From Quillaja saponaria (taxonomy: Eukaryota > Streptophyta > Magnoliopsida > Fabales > Quillajaceae): DNA of 64,000 nt. Numbering within the stretch: the first letter of the stretch is position 1; the number at the start of each line of letters is the position of its first letter. The notes below the pieces were generated by a model. That model did not search any database. It saw nothing but the letters and a program-made list of their open reading frames with translations, and had not been told where the DNA came from. The stretch covers positions 31,417,048 to 31,481,047 of the forward strand of contig CM055608.1 of assembly GCA_029379385.1 (NCBI GenBank), in the 5' to 3' direction. The position numbers and the translations under genes are program-made. Below are positions 26,929 to 38,912 of this stretch, piece after piece.

Positions 26929-29900
26929 ATGGGTAACGGCACTTCTCGTGTTGTTGGTTGTTTTGTGCCATTTAATGGGAAAAGTGGTGTTGATTTAGAG
27001 TTTCTAGAGCCTCTAGATGAAGGATTAGGCCATTCCTTCTGCTACGTGAGGCCATCAATTTTTGAATCACCTGCCATTACCCCATCAAACTCTGAGAGGT
27101 TTACAGTTGATTCGAGTACCCTTGATTCTGAAACATTAAGTGGATCTTTTAGAAATGACAGCATAGATGATCCTTCGGGCTTACCCAAACCAATCAAGAA
27201 TTTTCCAGAAACCACATTCAAAACCATTTCTGGGGCTTCAGTCAGTGCCAATGTTTCAACTGCCAGGACTGGTAACCAGAGTGCATTGTTTGCTAGTGAT
27301 GTCCAAGAGCCTGCTGCATCATTTGAGAGCACCTCCTCATTTGCTGCAATTCCTTTGCAGCCCGTTCCTCGTGGCTCTGGACCTTTGAATGGTTTCATGT
27401 CTGGACCTCTTGAGAGGGGTTTTGCCTCAGGTCCTTTGGATAGGGTAGGTGGTTTCATGTCCGGGCCAATAGAGAAGGGGGTAATGTCTGGTCCTCTTGA
27501 TGCGACAGACAAGTCCAACTTCTCTGCACCACTTGCACGTGGTCGTCGAAGGCCGGGACTCCAAGGCCTCATGAGGAGTGTCAGTGGACCAATGAAAAGT
27601 ACTCTTTCTCGGACATTCTCAAAGCGTTCTGTAGGGACTGGTTGGATGCGACGGTTATTCTTGCACCCAGTGACGCAATTGGTGTGGCATTCTAAGGAGG
27701 CAAAGTTTCGACCTGAAGCCTCTCGAAACTGTCTTGAAGGCGGGCAACCTGAAGGAGAGGATAAGCATAGGCACAACTTGCAGTGGGCTCATGGAAAGGC
27801 TGGTGAAGATAGGGTTCATGTTGTGCTCTCTGAAGAACAAGGGTGGTTGTTTATTGGGATATATGATGGTTTTACTGGACCAGATGCACCTGATTTTCTG
27901 ATGAGCTATCTTTATAGAGCTATAGACAAGGAACTGGAAGGGTTGCTATGGGATTATGAAGATAATTCTTTAGATCCACTTAAACCTGGAATCCTTGTAG
28001 CTACAAATGCTGAGGATGCTCCAGACTGCAGTAGGGAGAACCAATCAAATCCTCTTTCATGTCATGAAATTGCTTGTTGTTTAGAAGGATCATGTAATCC
28101 AGGAATCATGAGGGGTCAATCATCTAATAGTGAGATAATCGAGGAAAATGAAGCTAGGTTGAATGTTGAAAACCAATTACCTAATGGTGAAAGTCCCAGT
28201 TTCTCAGGTACTGCCTCTGTTTCTGTTATATCTGGAAACTTGAGTGGTCAAGTGAGGAAAAGCATGCGGCTTTATGAGCTACTTCAGATGGAATCTTGGC
28301 ACGAAAAAGGTTTTGTGTCCATCTCAGAACTAGGGAACCACACAAATGATTCATTGGATTGTCATCCTGGTATAGATACTTCAGTTACTAGGGAAACTAC
28401 ACAAGAGGGTCAGATAAGATTGCCATCCAGGGATGTCAAACAAGATAACTCTGGCCATAACGATGAAGATCCCACTACATCTGGAGAAAATGGATGCATT
28501 GGGTTTGAGTCAATTAATCATTCTGCAGCAACTCTTTCTTTTTCAGGACAAAGGCACAATACAAGAAAGTCATTGGTCAGTTTGAAGATTAAAAAAATGT
28601 ATCAAAAGCAGAAGTCCTTACGCAAGAAACTATTTCCTTGGAGTTATGATTGGCATAGGGAGGAAACTTGTTTTGATGAGAGAATAGTGGAGCCTTCCGG
28701 ACCTATTAGAAAATGCAAATCAGTAGTTGTTGACCATGATGCAGTTTTAAGAGCAATGGCTCGAGCCCTTGAAAGGACAGAAGAGGCTTACATGGAAATG
28801 GTGGAAAATACTCTTGACACAAACCCGGAGCTTGCTTTGATGGGATCATGTGTTTTAGTTATGTTAATGAAGGATCAAGATGTGTATGTCATGAACCTTG
28901 GCGATAGCCGGGTAATACTTGCACAAGAAAGACCCAATGATCGCCATCCAAATCCAAATTTTCTTAAGGATGATGCGAGGCATGGAAATAGATCTAGAGA
29001 GTCACTAGTGCATATGGAACTGGATAGGATATCGGAGGAGTCTCCAATGCATAATCAAAACAGTCAGATCAACAAGATAAACAAAAATAGAGAGATATCA
29101 ATATGCAGATTAAGGATGAGGGCAGTTCAGCTTTCCACTGATCACAGCACAAGCATTGAAGAGGTGGGTTTCAGTTTTGACTTATTTGAATTTATCAATG
29201 TTAGTTACTTATTATGATTTCTATTTAGTGAACTCATTTCAGAGTTGTTTTCTAATTCTTTGATTCTAATATAGAATCAGCTGACTGCCCTTGTCAATTA
29301 TTCAATTTTTCTTGGCTCTTGTGTGCTTGCATGTTTACTTGGCTTTAATGTTTGATCCTGTTCATGCATGTGCATGGTCAAGCGGGTCTGTGTGTGCACC
29401 TGTATATACACCTATCTCAAGTGTAAAATCTCATTCACATCCACTGAAACTTCTGCATGTGAAACTAAATGTCTTTTCTAGTATCAGATGCAGTAATATG
29501 TCTGAACTTGGCACATTTGTTTTGACACCAAAGTTATGTACTTTTGGGTGTGGTGCTTTTATAATCCTAGAAACATTTCTCTCATGCAACCCTCAGTTTT
29601 ATGAGTAGATCAATGAGTAAAACCAAACCTTCCCTTTTGTATGTTCAATTGATGAATTTTTTATTAACTGGGTGCTTCCTTATGAAACTCCAGTCATAAG
29701 TAGACAGTTATTAGTTGCTTGCTAAGACATTTTTTGGGTGTGTGTGATATTTAATCTAACATGAAGTGCAATGTCATTGCACGATCCATGCATAGGTGCA
29801 ATTCTCTATATTAGTTCATATTTTGATTGTCAATTTGCATGAGGACTTCTCAAATAGTACCTAATAAAATATTTACTTTTTTGAAGAAAAAAGAAAAGAA

Positions 29901-32851
29901 AAGAAAACATTGATGGCATTTGCTCGCATATAATGTTTGCTTGTCTCCTGCAGGAAGTGTTGAGGATAAGGGCTGAACACCCTGATGACAATCAAGCCGT
30001 ACTGAATGATCGAGTAAAAGGACAACTGAAAGTCACAAGAGCATTTGGTGCTGGGTTCCTAAAGAGGGTCAGTTGTTCTTTTGTCTTTGAGCTATCTAAA
30101 AAGTTCCCTTGCTACTCAATCTTTTTCTATACTATGCTAAAAGGGGTCTGTTTGGCTTCCATACTTATTCATTTTTTAACATTTGAAGAAAGTAGAAGGT
30201 ATTGGACAAAGTACAAACCTATCAATCCAGAATTTACAAATTCCTCAGGTCTCTTTCCTGGGTCCCGCCTCTCCTTTTGATGTTTTAGGTGTAAAATAAA
30301 GATAAAAGCAAAATTTGAAACATGGTTGATTGTGAAAAATGACACTTGGAGAATGGGGAAAAAGAAGGGATATTTTAGTGAATTTTCCTTTAAAAAAGAA
30401 TTAAAAAGAAGGGGAAAAATTCCATTATCAAAAAAGCTTGTGCTTGACTTCGATGTAGCTGCATGCTTGTGAATGCTAATGATAGATACCGTGAATGCAA
30501 GTTTTTTTTTTTTTTTTAATAAATTAAATCAAATTTCATAATAAAAAATTTTGTAGGTGAAATTTGGAACATGCTCTTGAGATTTTTTTATGGGCATTTG
30601 GTGTATGCCGAAATATCGGAAGACATACTGTTGATTCACTTTACAGGCTTTGGCCCTTTGGGTTAGGAAAGAACTAACTTACTTCAGATATGTGCAGTTT
30701 CTCTGGTGATTTGGTGTCTGTGGTTAAGTGTTATGCCAAGACTTTTGGGAATGCCAATTTACTAAGGAGGCATCCCAAAAAATCTATTTACTGAGTGATC
30801 TCCTTTGAGTTAGAATAGTCTTTTTGGATTTTCTTTAGCGTTTGGCTTTGGGTGTTGTTCTAGGGGTTTCTCTAATGCTGGCAAGATCTTCTCATTCAGT
30901 TATGGCTCTTGTCTCTTTTTTAGTTAAGCTTCTTTTTTGTAGGAGGATTCATTGGCCACCTCCTTGTACTAATGCTTCTTAATAAAATTTATTTTCTAAT
31001 AACACAATATGCTGGTGAAATTCATGCCAAGATTAATATTCCGAGATACACAAGTCCTTTTAATTATATACCATGATGTCATTCCATAACCAAGTCTTGA
31101 ATCCTATTGGATGGCCTCTTCAGAAACAATAAGACCGGAGGACTCAATAGCAATAGAAGATTCCCCTGAAGCAGTAAAGTTCATACATATCACTTTTCAA
31201 GTAATTGTGATAATTATCATCAGCCATTAATCACTGAAAGCAGAAGGCCCCCAATGTCTTGATTATTACTTGCTGAAAATTAAAACTTGATCCTAGGAAG
31301 TATGGTGTCTAGCATAATCCTGTTGTTCAGGTGTCTGCTCTACATGGTTCTTCTGAAGAGTACTTTCTCTTTGGAACGGTAAATTGTTGATAATGGTGTA
31401 AAGCAATTTGCAGGCACTTTAGCCTGTTTAGCTATGTTTATTTGAGTACATGTAATGATTTTCCTGAAGTTACTTGCCTTCTATAGCATCTGGAAGTGGG
31501 ATAGTAGATGTCTGAGTGTGTCTAGTATGTTTGCTGAGTATCTACATTTCTTTTTGCTCTAACTACTATGCCTTTTATCAATTTATACCTGTAAGCGGTT
31601 TACTGTTATCATGTTGTTGTTGTTGCAGTTGTTATTTTTAACTTTGTTGTGGTTGGGAATTCTTAAAACCATCTCCAAATTCATTTGTTTGATGCAGCCT
31701 ACTTTTAATGAAGCTTTACTTGAGATGTTTCGAGTTGAATATTTGGGAACAGCTCCTTATCTGAGCTGCATTCCTTCTATTCTACATCACCGACTTTCCT
31801 CCAGTGATAGGTTCTTGGTACTCTCCTCTGATGGGCTTTACCAATACTTCAGCAATGAAGAGGTAGTTGCCCATGTTACATGGTTCATGGAAAATGTACC
31901 AGAAGGTGATCCTGCACAATACCTCATTGCAGAGCTTCTCTTCCGTGCTGCTAAAAAGAATGGTGAGTTATTGAAACTTCCAACTCACTTTGATATCTAT
32001 GTGGTCCTGAGAAAAGAAACTGGACAAGAAAAAATAGTGATAGGATTGGGGATTGGGAGGAGGGAGTTGGTTTAGCTCCTTTCAATTCAATACGACAGAA
32101 ATTACAAACTCCTTTCGTTTCAAATTTTTAATTATTTGCACTACATGTTCCCGAACCATCTGAGCTGGCCTTTATTATGGGTTTTGCATGTGGGCTTTGA
32201 ACTAAGGTACAGATTTGATTTAATCATACAAAGGCAGCTCTATATTATAATCTAGCTGATAAAGCAGTATGGTTGAATTGTTAGGCTTAGACCCAACCAG
32301 AGAGAGAGAGAGATGAGATGGAGGGTGTTAGACTAACTTTCTGCCTCTACAGATTCTCATTGAAACTGTGTTGTGGTAGAAATTTGGAAGGTTAAGTTGA
32401 TTTCCTCACTCGCTGATGCATACATCAAAAGCCAACGATGTTACAACTTTGTAATTCTACTATACCAGCTAGACTGATGCATAACTATCCCAGACATTGA
32501 CTAGTTTGTGAAAGCGATGCTTTGGTTGTTGTGGGAATTGGGGAAATAGTAAGTGGACTTGAGTGTTACTGCAGTCTTCACTTGATTCTTTCTGCTCTAA
32601 ACTAAATTTATGGCCTATCCCCAACTTGCATCCACCAGAACCCTAAAACCAGGGCCTCCCACCTTTTCCATGTTAATATAAATTATCAGTAACATTATCT
32701 TGCATATACTTATGATGGTTATTATTATCTTGCAGGAATGGATTTTCATGAGTTGCTTGACATTCCTCATGGAGATCGGCGTAAATATCATGACGATGTT
32801 TCTGTTATGGTGGTGTCACTAGAAGGAAGGATTTGGAGATCATCAGGATAA
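26929..32851 (+). CDS. Protein phosphatase 2C, POLTERGEIST/PLL family
   Basis: Four exons (26929-29163, 29954-30067, 31698-31962, 32736-32851) give about 909 residues. The start [11 protein letters not shown] fits N-myristoylation with a nearby palmitoylatable cysteine, as known for POL and PLL1, which sit at the plasma membrane. The N-terminal third holds several SGPL-type repeats ([36 protein letters not shown]). The PP2C domain starts near residue 280: [26 protein letters not shown] with the metal-binding DG, an insert of about 250 residues, [59 protein letters not shown] and [16 protein letters not shown]. Metal-binding aspartates are present, so it should be active. Family role: signalling downstream of CLAVATA-type receptors in meristem and vascular stem cells. 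The ATG is preferred over upstream in-frame non-ATG codons. Confidence 0.94.
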
Positions 32852-33852
32852 AAAAAAATTATATAGATTTACATTTTTTTTCTTATTCTCCTTTTGGGTT
32901 CGATGTCCTCAATTGCATGTTGCCTCAACAATGTAACAATTTTTGGGCAAAGAGTAAATGATTTAGAAATCAAAATTAGCCTTTGCAAATATTTTTAAAG
33001 GGAAGCTTTGCTTACCTTCATTCCTCATTGTGATTGATTGTAACAGTATACACAAGCTAGAGTGTTTCCAATTTACATGTCTTTGAAAGAAAAGGCTAAA
33101 CAAAGCAGTAGTAGTAGCGTCTCATCCCATGGGCCCATCTTTGTCTGAAGTTGTTTCAGATTTGGTCTGATGTTCACCATCACTTTCATTTTTCTTTGTT
33201 ATTAGACTTTACCAACAAAAGATTTTTATTTCATTTATTTTATTACTTGGTATAATTTATGAAATAAAAAAGAGGATGAAGGTAAACTTGTAAGTAATTT
33301 TTTTCTTCAGATTTTTAAGCTTGATTTGTTTTTGCAACTGTTTATTAGAAGAAGAAGTGTGAGGAGATACTTGTGAAAAATTAAAAAAAGAATGAAATAA
33401 AAAAGTTGGTAGGTTATTAAAGCCTATTCCCACAATCACCAAATTGGTCTTCTCATCAGATTGCATGTTTCACCAAACCTCAGTCCTTCTAATCAAATGT
33501 TGTTTACAGTTTCTCCAATCAATGCTTTTGAACTGGGACAACTAACTGATCTCACCAAATTAACATGTACGTGGATCTGAAGTTCTTAACATCCCATGAA
33601 TGCTTTCTTTACAAATTAATCAAAAAAACTTTAAAAAGAATGCTAATAAGACATGTCTTTTATTCAATTGCTTTGAATTTAAGTTGAAGACCTGTTGTAT
33701 GCTTGAGTATCGCATCAATCTCTGCAGATATTGCATATAAATAAAGCAGCCTGCCCATCATCTCCTCATTCAAAGTTCAAGCTCTTCTTTTACCATTCTT
33801 GGTCATTCTTCTCCTTTTCTCCATTGAACTTGTCACAAAAATCATAGCAAGA
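32852..33852. other. Spacer between PP2C and germin-like genes
   Basis: One kilobase holding the PP2C 3' flank and the germin-like promoter. The minus-strand frame 33257-33466 has no family motif. A TATA box for the germin-like gene lies at 33736-33743. Confidence 0.55.
33736..33743 (+). promoter_or_regulatory. TATA box of germin-like gene
   Basis: TATAAATA sits 110 bp upstream of the germin-like ATG at 33853, a normal spacing once a 5' UTR of about 80 bp is allowed. Confidence 0.6.
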
Positions 33853-34742
33853 ATGACGGCCAAAACTTTAATTTTTTTGTTCATCTTCAGTATTGCCATC
33901 TCAATTGCCCTTGCATCTGATCCAGACACACTTCAAGACCTTTGTGTTGCTCTTCCCTCTTCAGGTACATATTTATCGCAGAATTCATATCACTCATATT
34001 AAGAGTTTTGATTTCATAATCTCTCGGTTTTGACAATATTTTACGCTGACTGTCAACTTACCACAACCGACTGCGCTGAGAGAACTGATCAACACATGCA
34101 GAGTTGTTCTTTTCAATTTTACTGAACATTTGAACTATGATTCCTGCATTAATGAACATGAACATAATTTTGTGAAGCCTAATGTGTAATGTAGGGGTGA
34201 AGGTGAATGGATTTGCTTGCAAGAATGAGGCAAATGTAACAGCTACCGATTTCTTCTTCGATGGGATATCAAAGCCTGGAGTTATCAACAACACTGTGAA
34301 GTCTGTTGTAACAGCAGCAAATGTGGAGAAAATTCCAGGACTTAACACTCTAGGTGTCTCGTTTTCGCGGATAGATTATGCAGCTGGAGGACTTAACCCA
34401 CCTCATACACATCCTCGTGCAACAGAGATTGTGTTTGTGTTAGAAGGAGAATTGGATGTGGGATTTATAACCACAGCAAACAAGTTGATTTCTAAAACCA
34501 TAAAGAAAGGAGAAGTTTTTGTGTTTCCTAAAGGTTTGGTTCACTTTCAGAAGAACAATGGGGATGAGTCTGCTGCTGTAATTTCTGCCTTCAGTAGCCA
34601 ATTGCCTGGTACATTGTCTATTGCTGCAGCTTTGTTCACATCAACACCAGCTGTGCCTGATGATGTGCTTAAGCAGACTTTTCAAATTGGTTCTAAGGAG
34701 CTTGACAAAATCAAAACCAAGCTTGCTCCCAAGAAGAATTAA
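33853..34742 (+). CDS. Germin-like protein (secreted cupin)
   Basis: Two exons (33853-33964 and 34195-34742) give about 219 residues, the normal germin-like length. MTAKTLIFLFIFSIAISIALA is a signal peptide, cleaved before SDPDTLQDLCVA. The two cysteines in DLCVA and GFACKN form the conserved germin disulfide. Germin box 1 reads NPPHTHPRATEIVFVLEGEL, with two histidines and the glutamate of the metal site; box 2 reads GEVFVFPKGLVHFQ with the third histidine. All four metal ligands are therefore present. Family knowledge: germins form extracellular manganese-binding hexamers, some with superoxide dismutase or oxalate oxidase activity; which applies here cannot be told. The intron lies at the usual germin-like position early in the coding sequence. 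The gene is in the same orientation as the PP2C upstream. Confidence 0.95.
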
Positions 34743-35125
34743 ATAGAGGCATATATAGCAAGCTGATTTTTCTACAAGGGACATTTGGCTTTATAATTAA
34801 ACTATATATTTTTTTTTTTCACATTTTTGTTTTTGGAATTAAAACCTTGAAAGGTTTACAATATTTTGATCATTGTAATGAAATTGAGTGGATAATAATT
34901 GTAACGAAATATATATAATCAAGTATATTCACATGTCCTATGAAGAATACTGAAAATAATTTTATTTTTTTTGAAAACAAGAGAGCAATTTTTAATTTAT
35001 ATTTGTTTCACCATTTTGTTAAAATAACTTCTTAGACGAGAAGAAAAAAAAAGTTATAATCTACTACAGTTGAGTTATTTTAGTTGGAAGGAAAAGCAGC
35101 AGCAAAAGAAGAAGAACTAACTGAA
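34743..35125. other. 3' flank of germin-like gene
   Basis: AT-rich sequence between the germin-like stop codon and the transposon-like element starting near 35126. I see no gene or other structure. Confidence 0.55.
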
Positions 35126-36383
35126 AGAGAAGCGCTCCTATGAAGCACGGATACGGATACGAGAATCCGATGCGATACGTATCCGACACGGGAATACACC
35201 AATTTCTTAAAAACAAGGATACGATACGTTAAGAATACGTTTAATTAAATAATTTTAAATTAAATTATATATATATAATTTATAACATGAAGTGGTAATT
35301 CATAACATACAATTATCTAAAAAGCATAAATTGAGCAAATTCATCATATAGTAGTTATCAAACAAGTACAATTCATAACATACTGGTCCAACAAATATAA
35401 TTCATTACATTAAATTTTTCTCTAATTAAAATTAAAATAAAATCCAAAAAAAAAAAAAAAAAAGAATCAAAAAAATTTATACAACAGTAATGGATTCAAT
35501 GCAAAACTCCATCATATATTCTCACAAATGCAAACTTTCTAAAAGCTTATACAAAAGCAACAATGGAAACAAACATAGACTAGAACACAAGGAGAATAAC
35601 TTCATAAGCTCATATGGAATAAAAGAAACAATAAACAATGCACATCAATTCTCATAAACCTTAAAAGAGCTAACAACAGCAAACTTCGGAGCCAACAACA
35701 CACAGATTTTGGATCAGTGTCAATGAGAAGTCCATAACACTATTTTTTAGACAAAGAGTAGGGCAAGTGAGAGAGGGAGATAAAAGTGGAGGATTACTCA
35801 CTAGGAAGGAAGCTTTGGAGGCCTCAACAGTGATTGTTGTGAATTGGACTGTCACAGGCTATGGAGAAGATGAATAACCTGAGAATTTTGAAGCTTCGAA
35901 TAGCAATGAAGATGAAGAACAGTTTGAAAATCAGAAGAAGCTTCAAACCCAAAACGGCGAATCAAAAGCTGTTTCAACGATACTAATCCGGTGAATTGAC
36001 AATTGTTAATGGAGAACAGAAGTCACAAAGGATAGGAATTCATGAAGAAAAGAAGTAAAAATGAACAAAATGCAATGTTTTGGTGTCAGCCAAAAACATG
36101 GCGCCGTATCTGAGCCGTATCCGAGCCGTTTCCAGCCGTATCGGAGCCGTGTCCCGTAGTATCTGAGCCGTTTCCAGGCGTATCCGAGCCGTGTCAAGCC
36201 GTATCCAAGCCGTGTCAAGCCGTATCCGAACCGTATCTAATTTTTTTTTTTTAAAAAAAAAAAGTAATTATGGATACGAATCTGATACGTATCCCAGCGT
36301 ATCGGGGCCGTATCCGTGTCAGATATGTACTCGACACGGATACGACCCCCAATCTGAAGTATCGGTGCTTTAGAGAAGCGCTC
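35126..36383. mobile_element. Candidate non-autonomous DNA transposon, about 1.25 kb
   Basis: A 12-bp direct repeat AGAGAAGCGCTC occurs at 35126-35137 and again at 36372-36383, as expected for a target-site duplication. Just inside, the left end reads GAAGCACGGATACGG and the right end, in reverse complement, reads AAAGCACCGATACTT, giving short imperfect terminal inverted repeats. Both ends are rich in GGATACG or CGTATCC words, and an internal array lies at 36103-36240. No long open frame is present, so the element could not move itself. Repeat length of the flanks is nearest to Mutator-type elements (8-11 bp, often 9), but the superfamily is not certain. The internal frames 35670-35855 and 36006-36218 are not genes. 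Confidence 0.6.
36103..36240. repeat. CCGTATC/CCGTGTC degenerate tandem array
   Basis: About a dozen degenerate units of roughly 11-12 bp built on GAGCCGTATCC and AAGCCGTGTC follow each other over about 138 bp. The same words occur in the flanking 100-150 bp and in inverted form at the left end of the candidate transposon (35150-35240). The minus-strand frame through it shows a periodic RLGYG-type peptide, which is a by-product of the repeat. Confidence 0.85.
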
Positions 36384-37369
36384 ACATTGAGAAACAGAAG
36401 ATAAAGAAGGAGAAGTACCCGATGAAGAACAAAAAAGAAGGTTCATTTTCTATTTTTGTTTTGGAAAACAAAATTAAAAAAAGAAAAGAAAAAAAAAAGC
36501 TTTCAATTTTGATAATTTTAAGATTATTATGTTAGGGTTCTGTTATTCATAAGTGGATAAGTGAAGATAATGCTCTTAGATATTTTGGGTCTACCATTTC
36601 CTGGAATATAAACAAGTAGTCCAATGCATTGAGTTTTAGTTGTTTATCCCAATATTCACCTTGAACTTCAACTTGTAATCTAACAGTTATGTAGAGTAAT
36701 TTACAAAATCACTTGTACTTGTTGCTATCATTATTGCATTCCAATTACGCATCTGTAAACGTATGACGTATGACGTATGATGACCATTGTCATAATTTTT
36801 TTAGGAGGAGTAAGACATCAATTTCTTTATGTTGTTTATTTATGGTTTTTCTGTTGTTTTACCCCTTTTATGAAATTTGGTTTTTTCTTTCAACATCTTA
36901 TAATTTATGGTAGTCTTGACCTTTTGGGAGCTTTCTAGGATAGCTATGTTATTATTAATATATATGTTGTACGCACTGAAAATTATTGAAGTTACATTAT
37001 TTTGACAGTTGAAACTTGGTTTTTTTTGGCACCCAACTTTGTTGATAGGGTAATACTGTGTGAGTGGTTGCCTTTCTACCATGTTATTGTTTTTACTCTT
37101 CCTCTACTGTTCATATACCCTACCTATCAAAGAAAATGTAATAACTAATAACCACTATTACTGCTGTAGGTGCATGGTTGAGAATAAGATCCATGGATAT
37201 ATATATAAATATGTTGATATCGGAAATTGTGCTTTCTTACTGAATTATAGATAAAACTACATACTAAAACCAATTAGTCATAGATGAGGTAAGGTTCCTT
37301 CCATTCTATTCTTATGCATATCTTTGCATGTTTTGAGCTAGATTCAGTTTCTCTACTCTGTCCTATCAG
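36384..37369. other. Unassigned region upstream of orphan exons
   Basis: Nearly 1 kb between the transposon-like element and the orphan exon at 37370. The direct repetition of GTATGACGTATGACGTATGATG near 36759-36782 is a short local tandem repeat. No coding exon with a clear link to the 37370 exon was found, although a short upstream exon could be missed by eye. Confidence 0.45.
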
Positions 37370-38524
37370 GTAAAAAGGCGAAACTCAGAAGAAAGTTCTA
37401 CTCGGTGGACGACTGGCATTGCTGAGGTTCAGCTGTCCATTGAGTTTGCCTCCTCTATCCATGGAATGTATTTGTAATTTGAATCGCGTGTTGAAGCGTT
37501 ATCTATTTGGATCATTTGTTTCAGTCTACTTTCCTTTATAGAGAAGTAAATACTTGCCTTAAGGATGTCCATATCAACTCAACTAAAGCCTTAATCCCAA
37601 ATTAGTTGGGGCCGGCTTTAAGGATGTCCATCTGTTTGCTAAATTTTGTCTTCCACCGTCGAGAGTCTGTTTTTGTGTATAAATTTAGAACTTCAAAGAA
37701 ACTTAGTGGCCTCCTCATGGATATGCTCCTTGCTTACTTGTGAAAGTAATATCATCTATGAAGATTCAGTAGATGTAGAATTCTTCTAGAGGTGGCAAAT
37801 AAGCAAAATTTGAAATGAGGTCTTATAAAGTATGAGTTTAGTGGTTGTGGTGATGCACACTTTCCATGGAAATAAAGTTGGGTTTCCATAAGTCCTCGCA
37901 GGCACCAGATCTCTCTAATTAACCTGTTCTGCTTTTTTCTCCCCACCCCGGCTGCCTAATTCACAACACTGCAACAGGATGCTGAGTCAGTGAACCCTGT
38001 AGCAAGTCTTCTATTCTTTAATTGCAAGTGCAGTGGTCTTGGTGAAAGCTTTGGAGATGCCTGTAGTTAGTAACAAAGAACCATAAAATTGTGGGTGTTC
38101 AGAAAGCCTCAATTACCCACTCTATATGTCTTTATGATTTTTTATTTTCTATTGATATATACATTTTTTTTTTTGGTTTTCATTCTTTCATATCTTTGTT
38201 AATGTTCCCAGTCTTGTTTCCTGCTACCACTGGTTTGGGTTGCTACTCTTTGGTGTTTCTACATAAATCAACTTCTGCAAAACGGAAGCTTAAAAGGAAT
38301 TAGAGATTTACAGAGAGAAATAGAATACTCTATGGTCCCTCATGAGATTCTTTTATTTGGGTGCAGATTCAAGTTGAAAAACATTGAGGAAACCTTGGCT
38401 GCCAAAAAGCTTCTACAGGAAAAGAGACTTATGGGTCGGACAAAATCAGATTTTAGCTTCCCTTCAAGTTATAGTGCTGATTATTTCCAGCGTGGCAGGG
38501 ATTATGCTGAAAAACTTAGTAGAG
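37370..38524 (+). pseudogene. Two orphan exons of an unrecognised gene
   Basis: Exon A (37370-37443) follows a good CAG acceptor and encodes VKRRNSEESSTRWTTGIAEV then QLSIE. Exon B (38367-38524) follows TGCAG and encodes FKLKNIEETLAAKKLLQEKR, then LMGRTKSDFSFPSSYSADYF and QRGRDYAEKLSR before a GTTGCT donor. They join in phase 2 (GA plus A) to one continuous reading frame, which is unlikely by chance and shows these were once spliced exons. The sequence is charged and looks conserved, but I do not recognise the family. No upstream start exon or downstream exon was found: the alpha-expansin gene follows within 400 bp. It is therefore probably a truncated, transposed or decayed gene fragment. 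The exon A donor GTTTGC is weak. Confidence 0.5.
37559..37631. mobile_element. 45-bp insertion flanked by 14-bp direct repeats
   Basis: TTAAGGATGTCCAT occurs at 37559-37572 and again at 37618-37631. Between them lies a 45-bp segment containing AACTCAACTAAAGCCTTAAT and CCCAAATTAGTTGGGG. A related word string (CGACTCAACTAAGCCTTAAA then TCCCAAACTAGT) occurs at about 53506-53535 in the AGPase intron. The repeat flanks suggest target-site duplication around a very short element or the remnant of a SINE. It sits in the intron between the two orphan exons. Confidence 0.5.
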
Positions 38525-38912
38525 GTTGCTTATTCTTTTGTTTTTTATTCAAGTATAAAATAGATGTTATTTTTGCTACATTAACCTTTGATTCAATTCC
38601 GGAATGAAAAGCCTTGCTTTTGTTAGATAACTGGTCTGTTATGTTCTTAGCCTTTTACTTGTACACTATATGAATTTCTTTTCATTCGTTTTAAGCCCCT
38701 ATGACTTTTGAAGTTGGAGTAGCAAATTTCATATTTTAACTAAATTGGTGGGCTTCATCGCAACTCGCTTGGCCACAACCATTTGGAATAAATCACTTTT
38801 TTATAAACATACAAGCATACAGACAGGACTTGGAAAAAGAAAAAGAAAAAGAAAATAAAACCGAAATATTGGAAGAATACAATTTTGAATAAAATACTTG
38901 TAGGCTTCCATT
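38525..38912. other. Spacer between orphan exons and expansin
   Basis: No continuing exon of the upstream gene fragment is seen here. The segment holds the 3' flank of the expansin gene. Frame 38755-38955 is a shadow of the expansin C-terminal region and UTR. Confidence 0.5.

Noticed and set aside
30570..31010. Possible second LINE 3' end in the PP2C intron 2
   Set aside because: The tail TTAATAAAATTTATTTTCTAAT and nearby text are suggestive, but no zf-RVT or other protein trace could be read.
36006..36218. Periodic peptide frame in the CCGTATC array
   Set aside because: The periodicity follows from the DNA repeat; there is no start context and no relatives known to me.
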